Below are positions 26,631 through 34,136 of a stretch of DNA of 64,000 bases, in pieces; position 1 is the stretch's first letter; each line of letters starts with the position of its first letter. The stretch spans positions 1 through 64,000 of the forward strand of contig NZ_JOAP01000050.1 of the NCBI RefSeq assembly GCF_000720475.1, read 5' to 3'. This stretch comes from Streptomyces aureocirculatus (GTDB lineage: Bacteria; Actinomycetota; Actinomycetes; Streptomycetales; Streptomycetaceae). The position numbers and the translations under genes were made by a program. A model generated the notes under the pieces. It was not told the origin of the DNA and did not search any database. It saw only the letters and a list, made by a program, of their open reading frames with translations.

Positions 26631-27193
26631 CCGCCCCGCTGCCTCACAGGGTTGTCGCTCCGGATCGGACGATCCGGCCATCTGGCCCGGTCGCGTTCAC
26701 CCCTCAGCAGCAGACCATCCGCCGCGAGGAGGTGGCCCCCGATATGGGCGATCTGGCCACCCGTGTGCAGAACCTTATGGCTCTCACACACGGTCGCCCA
26801 GCCTGTATGCCGCTGGGCGGCGCGCTGTTCGATGTCGTGGTTACGGCGAGCGGGGACGCCGCGCGGGCCATCGTTCACCTCCTGGATGATGTGCAGCTCG
26901 ACGGTTGTGGGCCGGTCATCGAGGACCCGGTGCGGTCGTGGCTGTATTGGCTCGTGCCACCTGGTACGAGCGAGCGGTGGGAACCGCACCAATACGCCAT
27001 CTGCCTGGGCCGTCCACATCAGATTGTTCTGCCACCCCTCGCCCAGGCGGACCCTCCCGGCGCCTACTGGTTACGGCCGTTCAAAAGCGATCGGCTCGTT
27101 CCCCCGCTGCCCCTGCGGGGTTTCCTCGACAGCTTCCAGCCAGCCCCCGTACCGCACGAAGTGCTGCTCGCAGCCGAGCTGCGGGCCTTGTGA
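26627..27193 (+). CDS. Uncharacterised cluster-linked protein
   Basis: 188 aa, translationally coupled to the ATPase by an ATGA overlap. Core features are RPACMPLGGALFDVVVTASG, GPVIEDPVRSWLYWLVPPG and HQYAICLGRPHQIVLPP. The pattern faintly recalls the N-terminal fold of bifunctional primase/polymerase-like proteins, but I do not see convincing catalytic acidic motifs. A regulatory or accessory role is more likely from context. Confidence 0.5.
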   Translation: MTAPLPHRVVAPDRTIRPSGPVAFTPQQQTIRREEVAPDMGDLATRVQNLMALTHGRPACMPLGGALFDVVVTASGDAARAIVHLLDDVQLDGCGPVIEDPVRSWLYWLVPPGTSERWEPHQYAICLGRPHQIVLPPLAQADPPGAYWLRPFKSDRLVPPLPLRGFLDSFQPAPVPHEVLLAAELRAL

Positions 27194-27203
27194 GGCGGCC
27201 GAC

Positions 27204-27689
27204 ATGACGAGACTTTGCGACCTCTCCGTGTCCGCGTACCTCCATTACGACGAACCGCCCAGCTCACCCGGAAACCGCGCGGCCCGGCTCGCCGGTCTGC
27301 GCAACGACTACATGGCGGAACTCCTCGAAGAGCATCAGCGAAGCGGCCGGACGATCACCGTGGCCCCGTACGTTGTGGCGTCGACCGGAGACGAGCGACG
27401 CGCGGGGCTGGCGCAGCTCGGCCGTTTCGCCAAGGAGCAGCAGGGCTGGCCCGTCACGGGCAGCTCTTTCTGCGACTTCGACCCGGAGGTGCCCCTTGAG
27501 GAGCGCCGCGCCTTCGGGGCTGCGTGCCAGTACGCCTCCCTGGGGTTCGCCAGTGGCATCCTCGCAACGAACCGCGCGGCCCTCACCTTCGATGACGCCG
27601 CATATGAGCGAGTCCTCACCTACTTGCACAAACGCCGAGTCTTCCTCGCCTTCCTCCCGTTCCTCGACGAGCAGGGGGAGAAGTCATGA
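27204..27689 (+). CDS. Uncharacterised accessory protein, recombinase-like fold possible
   Basis: 161 aa from ATG 27204. It begins LCDLSVSAYLHYDEPPSSPG and continues with helices (RNDYMAELLEEHQRSGRTIT, GLAQLGRFAKEQQGWPVTG, AYERVLTYLHKRRVFLAFLP). The strand-plus-helix pattern hints at an N-terminal alpha/beta fold, but no serine nucleophile motif is evident. It overlaps the next gene by 4 bases. Function unknown. Confidence 0.5.
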   Translation: MTRLCDLSVSAYLHYDEPPSSPGNRAARLAGLRNDYMAELLEEHQRSGRTITVAPYVVASTGDERRAGLAQLGRFAKEQQGWPVTGSSFCDFDPEVPLEERRAFGAACQYASLGFASGILATNRAALTFDDAAYERVLTYLHKRRVFLAFLPFLDEQGEKS

Positions 27690-28021
27690 CGATCAGCCAC
27701 GACGCCCCGTCGACGAACGTCCGCGTGAATATCGCCTCCGTCGAACGCACCATCTTCGAAACGATGCGACCTGGGGTGGCGATGCCTGCGCGAGCCACGC
27801 TGGTCGTGCACGTCGCCGCCCTGACCGCCAATGTGAAAGCACTGCTGCCTGCGGTCCCGCGTGACCACCGCGCGTATGAGCGGGCCCAGGGTCTTGTCTT
27901 GCCCCGAGCGCGCCCTGGTGAGCAGGCGAGTCACTACGAGCTGTGGCAGTACTCCCTGGCACTCGCCCGTGCCGCCCAGGAGCTGCTCGACCTGGTCACG
28001 CGGGATACGGGACCGCCGTGA
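27686..28021 (+). CDS. Small helical protein (DUF6415-like)
   Basis: 111 aa. It consists of helices typical of a short Streptomyces family often found in biosynthetic clusters: NIASVERTIFETMRPGVAMP, VVHVAALTANVKALLPAVP and YELWQYSLALARAAQELLDL. I would place it near DUF6415 from memory of the pattern, not from a search. It is the last of four coupled genes (26049-28021) leading toward the precursor genes. Confidence 0.5.
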   Translation: MTISHDAPSTNVRVNIASVERTIFETMRPGVAMPARATLVVHVAALTANVKALLPAVPRDHRAYERAQGLVLPRARPGEQASHYELWQYSLALARAAQELLDLVTRDTGPP

Positions 28022-28140
28022 CCCTCCTGGCGGGCCGTCGCGCCGGCATCGGCCTGAACGCTCCCGTCGATACGTACGTACTTGCCCGGCCACTACCCGT
28101 CCGCGGTTGCCGACGCGGACCGTCCTTCAAGGATCACCTC

Positions 28141-29061
28141 ATGAGCGAACGCGACGACGAGTTCCGCGTGGCGATCTTCAACGTGGAGCACAACGGTGTC
28201 GACCGCGACGGCACCAATCATCGATGGCACCTCGCCATGGACATCATGGCGGCGATTCAGCCGCACCTGCTCCTGCGTCAGGAGCTGACTCGGGCGCACA
28301 TGCATGGGGCTCGTGCGGTGTGGGAGGAAGCCTCACGGCTTGGCGGTCACCGTCCGTTTCTCGCTGGCGCGACGCCGGAGTCGGCCAACCCGACCGGTGT
28401 CTATGCCGACCGGATGTGCCAGCCTACTGAGTACTTCGAGCACGCGACGGCCATGTGGCATCCCGTCTGCAACCCGGTGTTCCGGATCAACAATGCGAGG
28501 AAGAAGCTGAGCGTTGCTTCCATCCACTTGTGTTCCTTCGACCCGGCCCGGCGCGCGAGCGAAGCGAAGCGGCTGACGACCCTCGCCAAACGCGGCATGG
28601 CGGCGATCATCGGGGGCGACACGAATTCCTACCCGCACACCGCCGACGAGACTACGCCGCTGCCGGACTGGGGTGCGGTCACTGACCGGAGCCACTTCGA
28701 ACACCGCACCGTCGAGCGGGACGGCGCTCGGGTCTCCGACACCGTCCCGGACGAAATTCTGGCGGGCGAGCACCACGGTCAGCCCCCGCTCCTCGTCGAC
28801 TTGGCGCACCACGCTGCGACGGCCCTTGGACAGTCCGAAGCCCTCATGCCTACCGCGTCACTGTGGCGGAAGGACCAGGGCGGGCCCCAACGGATCGACC
28901 GGATCTATGCCACCCCGCAGATCGCCAGCACGCTGACCAAGGTAGAGGTCATCGTCAACGACGAGGTGATCGAAGCAAGTGATCACGCCCCGGTCGTCGC
29001 CACCTTCAGCCTCACTCGACTGTGCCAGGTCTTGTCGGAGGACCTGACCGACGCCGCCTAA
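28141..29061 (+). CDS. Endonuclease/exonuclease/phosphatase-fold protein
   Basis: 306 aa from ATG 28141, with AAGGA upstream. It carries the metal-dependent EEP-family motifs in order: FNVEHNG near the N-terminus, LLRQELT (metal-binding Glu), GGDTNSYP (about 158-165, catalytic Asp and Asn), RIDRIYATP, and ASDHAPVVATF (Asp-His) at the end. Substrates of this fold include nucleic acids, phospholipids and phosphoesters, and the target here is unknown. It lacks a signal peptide. It is the gene just before the homopolymer tract and the FxLD precursors. Confidence 0.8.
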   Translation: MSERDDEFRVAIFNVEHNGVDRDGTNHRWHLAMDIMAAIQPHLLLRQELTRAHMHGARAVWEEASRLGGHRPFLAGATPESANPTGVYADRMCQPTEYFEHATAMWHPVCNPVFRINNARKKLSVASIHLCSFDPARRASEAKRLTTLAKRGMAAIIGGDTNSYPHTADETTPLPDWGAVTDRSHFEHRTVERDGARVSDTVPDEILAGEHHGQPPLLVDLAHHAATALGQSEALMPTASLWRKDQGGPQRIDRIYATPQIASTLTKVEVIVNDEVIEASDHAPVVATFSLTRLCQVLSEDLTDAA

Positions 29062-29093
29062 CGGCTGCGCTCGGTGCGACGGCTGCCTCCTGC

Positions 29094-29174
29094 GGGGGGG
29101 GGGGGGGGGGAAAGGGCCCCCCCCCACACCCCCCCCCTTGGCCGGGGGGGGGGGGGGGGACCCCCCCAGGGGGG
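29094..29174. repeat. Extreme G/C homopolymer palindrome
   Basis: The order is G17 (29094-29110), AAAGGG, C9 (29117-29125), ACA, C9 (29129-29137), TTGGCC, G16 (29144-29159), A, C7, A, G6 (29169-29174). It could fold as large GC hairpins or G-quadruplexes, and it lies in the leader region of the lanthipeptide precursors. Runs of this length are also what failed sequencing through a strong hairpin produces, so the true bases may differ. Confidence 0.85.
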
Positions 29175-29294
29175 AGGACTTCTCGCACCGCTCTCTCCCG
29201 TGCACATGTCCGTCTGGCCAAGAGAGGAAGGCGAGGTGGTTACCCCGATCCAGCGTCATCGCTATGTAACACCCCGATCTGAGGAGGACTTGCT

Positions 29295-29473
29295 GTGCCT
29301 AAGAGCCTGAAGGAAGCCGGACCGCAGGCCGCGCCGGCCGCACGCTTGCAGGACCCGTCGATCTCGACATCAGCGTCATCGAGTCCGGCGACGGGCAGGC
29401 GACGCTGATCAACCTCACCGACGACGGCTGCGGCAGTACCTGCTCCAGCCCGTGTGCCACCAACGTGGCCTGA
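29295..29473 (+). pseudogene. FxLD lanthipeptide precursor 1, one base short
   Basis: GTG 29295 follows a GAGGAGG ribosome site. The leader reads VPKSLKEAGPQAAPAARLQD and then loses frame around 29354-29357. One added base restores PVDLDISVIESGDG, then LINLTDDGCGSTCSSPCATNVA up to the TGA at 29471. The span is 179 bases against 180 for the intact twin, and the restored product is 59 aa with Cys at 46, 50 and 54, exactly as in the twin. The FxLD motif is VDLD here. As written, translation would end within the leader frame at 29408 without any core. Confidence 0.8.
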
Positions 29474-29511
29474 ACTTCCAACCCGCGCACGACGAGTAGG
29501 GAGAGATCAGC

Positions 29512-29691
29512 ATGAGCAGCAACACGATCAAGGACCAAGCGCAGCCTCCGAGTACGACGGCGGGCGACGACGCGTTCGAACTGGACATCAGCGTCCTGGA
29601 GTCCGGTGACGGGTCCGCTTCGCTGATCAACCTGACGGATGACGGGTGCAAACCGAGCTGCCAGGGGTCCTGCGCCACCAACGTGGCCTGA
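29512..29691 (+). CDS. FxLD-family lanthipeptide precursor 2
   Basis: A 59-aa precursor from ATG 29512, with GGGAGAG upstream. The leader contains the family-defining FELD motif (22-25) followed by ISVLESGDGSASLINLTDD. The C-terminal core has three Cys (46, 50, 54) with Ser and Thr in between (S49, S53, T57) that can be dehydrated and form lanthionine rings. An Asp-Gly pair (D44-G45) directly precedes the first Cys. It is followed 83 bases later by LanB. No leader protease or exporter gene is visible in the cluster. Confidence 0.92.
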   Translation: MSSNTIKDQAQPPSTTAGDDAFELDISVLESGDGSASLINLTDDGCKPSCQGSCATNVA

Positions 29692-29774
29692 CCACACGCA
29701 CGGCCGGTTGTCAGCCCGCGGGGCCTGTCGCCGCGCGGGCTGACACCCCCGGCCCCACTGAACAGGGAGGGTGC

Positions 29775-32700
29775 ATGGATTCCAGGAACACCGGATCGCT
29801 GTACCGGTGCGCAGACACGGCGCTCGTGCGCGCCGCCCGATACGCGACGCTGCCGCTGCCGGCGTGGCCGGACCTGACCGACGGCTCCCCAACCAGCCAG
29901 AGTCGGTGGCAGACGTGGCTGCGCGCAGTCTGGTCGGTAGCCGAGATTGCGGAGGCCATCGATCAGGCCAGTCCTTCGCTGGCACAGCAGGTCCATACGC
30001 TGTGCAGGGCGTCTCGGCCGGAGGCCCGTCAGCTTCGCCGCGCCATGGTGTCCGTCATGCGATACGTGCTGCGGATGACGGGCCGAGCGACACCGCACGG
30101 CCTGTTCGCTGGAATCGCGCCCGTCTCCTTCGGACAACGGCCTGGGTGGGCGTGGGGTGAATGGCATCGCGCCGTTGTACGCGCGGACAGTGCCTGGGTC
30201 GCTGACCTGGTCAGCCGTCTGGAGGCATGTCCTGACGTGTTGCGGCGTCTGCCCGTGATGACCAACAACACCGCCTATGTACGCGGCGAGCGGCTGGTCG
30301 TGCCCTACCCTCCCTGTTCACGGCCTACCGAGAAGGGCCCCGCGGCGGAAGTGTCCCTGCGCTATACCGCCGCCGCCCGGATTGCCGTGGAGGCCGCCGC
30401 CTCGCCCATCTTCTTCAAGACGGTCGTGGACAGGGTGAAGGCCGAGTTCCCCGACGTGCCCGCGCCCCAGGTGGAAGGTCTCGTCGCCAGCCTGGTCCAG
30501 GTCGGTGTGCTCATCAGCAGTCTGCACGCACCGTCCGCCGTCCTCGACGCGCTCGGCCACCTGGTCCAGGAGCTCGACGCCGTCGACGCGGTGCAGTGCG
30601 CGGACCTCGTGGCGGACTTACAGCTCGTCCGCAATGCCATTGCCCAGCACAACCAGGTGCTCGCTCCGGGAGATGGGCGGCGTCTGCGCTTCGCCTTGCA
30701 GCTGAAGATGATGACGTTGAGCACCGTCAAGGCCCAGCCGATCACGGTGGACCTGCGCCTGGACTGCTCGCTCACTCTGCCCCCGCTGGTTGCCCGTGAG
30801 GCGGAGAAGGCCGCCACCGTGCTGGCGCGGCTCACTGCGTACCCCTTCGGCACGCCTGCGTGGCAGGACTTCCACAACCGGTTCTTCGAGCGGTACGGCA
30901 TCAACTCCCTCATCCCTCTGCGGGACGTCGTCGACCCGGATGTGGGACTCGGGTTCCCTGCCGGTTACCGGGACGCGGAACCCGAGCACCGGGAGGCCGT
31001 GACCGCCCGTGAACAGCGGCTGTTCTCCCTCGCCCAGGCCGCCGTGCTCGACGGCCGCGACGAAATCCACCTGGACGAGGAGCTGCTCCGCGCCCTGACG
31101 CTCGGCGACTCAGACACGATGCAGGTACCGGCCCACTTGGAGCTGCGCTTCCAGATCCACGCGACTTCGCAGGCCGCTCTCGCCAACGGCGACTTCGCCC
31201 TCCACAGCATCGCTCCCTCACGGGGCATCGGCACGACCAGCGGCCGGTGCCTGGGACTGCTCGAACCCGCCGACCAGGCTCGCGCGGCCGCCGTGCTGGA
31301 ACAGGTGCCGGTCAATGCGCCCGGCGCGCTGCCCACGCAGGTCTCCTTCGCCCCGCTCGATCGCGGTGACCCCAACGTCACCCGCGTGCCCGAACTCCTG
31401 CCGGGCGTGATCAGCCTGGCCGAGCACCGTCCGGCCGACGAGCGCACCATCACGCTCGATGACCTCGCGGTGGGCTGCGACCGCCGCAGGCTCTACCTCG
31501 TCTCCCTCTCCCGCAGGTGCCTGCTGGACCCGACGACGTTGCACGCTCTCGACCTGCGGGCCCACACGCCACCGCTCGCGCGATTCCTCACCGAGATCAG
31601 CCGCTCCCAGGCCGCCGTCCTGACCCCATTCCCGTGGGCGTCTGCCACGGCCCTCCCGTACCTGCCGCGAGTGCGCTACGGCCGCACGATCCTCTCTCCA
31701 GCCAAGTGGCGGCTGGACCGGTCGGAGCTGCCCGGCCGCCGCACCTCATGGGAGGAATGGCACAAGGCGGTCGACGAGTGGCGCACGCGCCGCCGTGTGC
31801 CGGACGCCGTCGTGCTGACCGAGGGCGACCAGGGACTACCGCTAGACCTCTCCGTGAGCGCACACCTCGCGCTGCTGCGCACCCACCTGGACAACAGCGA
31901 AACGGCCGTCCTGACCGAAGGGAGGTGTGACAGCGGATGGTTCGGGGGCCGGGCCCACGAGATCGTCGTCCCGATGACGGCCGCCCGTGCGCCACAGTGG
32001 CCGACGGTCCCACCCGTGACCGCTGACCGGCTCCTCACCCGCGACCACGGTCACCTCCCGGGGTCCGCTCCGTGGATGCTGGTCACGCTGTATGGGCACG
32101 TCGAACGGCAACCGGCGATTCTGGCCCACCACCTTCCCGCGCTCCTGAACCAATGGGACGAGCCGCCGAAGTGGTGGTACATGCGCTACCGCGACCCGCG
32201 TTGGCATCTGCGCCTGCGCATCGCGGTCCCCGATGCGCAGGGCTTCGCGCTCGCTGCGCACCGGGTGAATGTGTGGGCGGCCGGACTGCGCCGGGCCGGG
32301 CTGCTGAGCGACGTGCGGTTCGCGACCTCTTACCCGGAAACCGGCAGGTGGGGCACCGGGCCGTTGATGAGCCTCGCTGAGGACGTCTTCGCCGCGGACT
32401 CCCGCGCCCTGGCCGTCCAGTTCGCCCAGAAGCAGTGCCCTCACCCTCAGGCTCTCACCGCGGCGAACTTCATCGCTCTCGCAGTTGCCTTCACCGGCAG
32501 CACCGCCGACGGCATGGGCTGGCTGATCGACCACGGCAGGATCACCGATCCGCGTCCCGTGGACCGGGCGGTGCTCGACGAGGCCGTACGCCTTGCCGAT
32601 CCGACCCGTGGCTGGGCGGCGCTGCGCGCGGTCCCTGGGGGCGCGGCGATTGCTGCCGCCTGGCGGGAGCGCGACGAGGCCCTGGCCCGCTACCGGGAGC

Positions 32701-32873
32701 GGCTGAACGCAACCGACGGCATGGACCCGGATCTGGTCTTGGACTCGCTGTTGCACGCCCACCACATCCGCGCTGTCGGCATCGACAAGGACGACGAACG
32801 CATGTGCATGCGGCTGGCCCATGCCGTCGCAAGGGCTTGGACGCACCGAGGAGATGACCATGGAGCTGCGTGA
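29775..32873 (+). CDS. lanB: Class I lanthipeptide dehydratase
   Basis: A 1032-aa protein from ATG 29775 with AGGGAGG upstream. The N-terminal lantibiotic dehydratase domain (about 1-700) uses glutamyl-tRNA to activate Ser and Thr of the precursor; it includes RYATLPLP near the start and FHNRFFERYGINSLIPLRDV (about 369-388). The C-terminal SpaB_C elimination domain (about 765-1030) has WMLVTLYGHVERQPA and WWYMRYRDPRWHLRLRI, where the conserved Arg and His act in glutamate elimination. Length and both domains indicate a complete, unsplit LanB. It overlaps the LanC start by 20 bases. Confidence 0.93.
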   Translation: MDSRNTGSLYRCADTALVRAARYATLPLPAWPDLTDGSPTSQSRWQTWLRAVWSVAEIAEAIDQASPSLAQQVHTLCRASRPEARQLRRAMVSVMRYVLRMTGRATPHGLFAGIAPVSFGQRPGWAWGEWHRAVVRADSAWVADLVSRLEACPDVLRRLPVMTNNTAYVRGERLVVPYPPCSRPTEKGPAAEVSLRYTAAARIAVEAAASPIFFKTVVDRVKAEFPDVPAPQVEGLVASLVQVGVLISSLHAPSAVLDALGHLVQELDAVDAVQCADLVADLQLVRNAIAQHNQVLAPGDGRRLRFALQLKMMTLSTVKAQPITVDLRLDCSLTLPPLVAREAEKAATVLARLTAYPFGTPAWQDFHNRFFERYGINSLIPLRDVVDPDVGLGFPAGYRDAEPEHREAVTAREQRLFSLAQAAVLDGRDEIHLDEELLRALTLGDSDTMQVPAHLELRFQIHATSQAALANGDFALHSIAPSRGIGTTSGRCLGLLEPADQARAAAVLEQVPVNAPGALPTQVSFAPLDRGDPNVTRVPELLPGVISLAEHRPADERTITLDDLAVGCDRRRLYLVSLSRRCLLDPTTLHALDLRAHTPPLARFLTEISRSQAAVLTPFPWASATALPYLPRVRYGRTILSPAKWRLDRSELPGRRTSWEEWHKAVDEWRTRRRVPDAVVLTEGDQGLPLDLSVSAHLALLRTHLDNSETAVLTEGRCDSGWFGGRAHEIVVPMTAARAPQWPTVPPVTADRLLTRDHGHLPGSAPWMLVTLYGHVERQPAILAHHLPALLNQWDEPPKWWYMRYRDPRWHLRLRIAVPDAQGFALAAHRVNVWAAGLRRAGLLSDVRFATSYPETGRWGTGPLMSLAEDVFAADSRALAVQFAQKQCPHPQALTAANFIALAVAFTGSTADGMGWLIDHGRITDPRPVDRAVLDEAVRLADPTRGWAALRAVPGGAAIAAAWRERDEALARYRERLNATDGMDPDLVLDSLLHAHHIRAVGIDKDDERMCMRLAHAVARAWTHRGDDHGAA

Positions 32874-34125
32874 CGCCGCACGGGATGCCGCCGACGCCAT
32901 CGCGGAGCGTCTTGCCGTACCGCAGGACGTACGGTCGCTGGCTCACCGGCAGGGCTGGTGGCCGCAGTCCCTGGCGCACGGGGCCGTCGGCGTCGCGTTG
33001 CTGCACATCGAGCGGGCCCGCACAGGTCAGGGGTCGTGGCAGCGGGCGCATGACTGGCTTGCCTGCGCCGCAGCAGAGTCGGCCGTCGGGGGCCCCGACA
33101 GCCACCTCTACTACGGAGCGCCTGCTCTCGCCTTTGCTCTGCATGCCGCCGCCGACCGGCCCGGACGGTATGCCCGCGCACTGGACACCCTTGACCAGTA
33201 CGTCACGACGGCGATCCGGGTCCGGTTGGCCAGTGCCCACGCCCGCATGGACCGGGGCGAGACGGCCGCGCTGGCCGAGTTCGACACGATCCGGGGTCTG
33301 AGTGGGATGGGCGCTCTCCTGCTGCACCGTGATGTCCATACCGGACTGCTCCGGCAGACCCTGGCGTACCTGGTCAGGCTCACCGAGCCGGTCAAACACG
33401 ATGGCGAGGTCCTGCCCGGCTGGTGGAGCCACCTCGGCCCCTCCAGTGAAGCGTCCCCGGACTATCCGGCAGGGCATGCCAACAACGGCGTCGCCCACGG
33501 CATCAGCGGCCCCCTCGCTCTGCTCTCCCTCGCTGCACGCCGCGGTGTCACTGTCGAAGGCCACAGTGAGGCGATCACCCGTGTCCTGGCCTGGCTTGAC
33601 CAGTGGCAGCAGGAGGGCCCCGCCGGTGCGTGGTGGCCGTACTGGATCACCCGTGAACAGCTGCGATCTGGCCTGCCCGGCCCGGGCCCGTCGCGGCCGT
33701 CCTGGTGCTATGGGACGGCCGGGTTCGCCCGCGCCCAGCAGCTCGCTGCCCTCGCACTCAACGACCGTGAGCGGCAGCGCGCGGCTGAGCGCGCGCTCCT
33801 CCAGGTGATGACCGACCCCGCTCAGCTCGGGGCGACCGTGGACGTCTCTCTTTGCCACGGGTTCGCCGGCTTGGCACACATCACGCAACTCGTGGCTGCT
33901 GATGCCATCACCCCTGGTCTCACCGAGTGCCTGCCCCGGCTCCTTGCCTCGATCACCGATACCGCCCCCGGGGCGCTGACGGCTTCGTTGCTCGACTCTG
34001 CCGACGGCGGCGACATCGGGCTCCTTGAAGGCGCTGCAGGTGTCGCTCTCGCCCTCCACTCCTTCCAGACCGGAATGCCGTCCGCGTCCGGCTGGGACGC
34101 CTGCTTTCTGACCAGCTCGGTATGA
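32854..34125 (+). CDS. lanC: Lanthionine cyclase
   Basis: A 423-aa LanC-like enzyme from ATG 32854 (CGAGGAG upstream), coupled to LanB. The zinc site is intact: Cys285 in SWCYGTAG and Cys334-His335 in LCHGFAG. NNGVAHGISGPLALL carries the conserved His-Gly of the active site. A Gly-rich LLEGAAGVALAL motif closes the barrel. It adds Cys thiols to the dehydrated residues made by LanB. Its stop overlaps an ATG of the next gene, though a later start there fits better. Confidence 0.93.
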   Translation: MTMELRDAARDAADAIAERLAVPQDVRSLAHRQGWWPQSLAHGAVGVALLHIERARTGQGSWQRAHDWLACAAAESAVGGPDSHLYYGAPALAFALHAAADRPGRYARALDTLDQYVTTAIRVRLASAHARMDRGETAALAEFDTIRGLSGMGALLLHRDVHTGLLRQTLAYLVRLTEPVKHDGEVLPGWWSHLGPSSEASPDYPAGHANNGVAHGISGPLALLSLAARRGVTVEGHSEAITRVLAWLDQWQQEGPAGAWWPYWITREQLRSGLPGPGPSRPSWCYGTAGFARAQQLAALALNDRERQRAAERALLQVMTDPAQLGATVDVSLCHGFAGLAHITQLVAADAITPGLTECLPRLLASITDTAPGALTASLLDSADGGDIGLLEGAAGVALALHSFQTGMPSASGWDACFLTSSV

Positions 34126-34136
34126 GAGGAGAGAAC

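Noticed and set aside
29350..29360. Programmed frameshift in precursor 1
   Set aside because: No slippery heptamer or downstream structure at the site, and the twin gene needs no shift; error or mutation is simpler.
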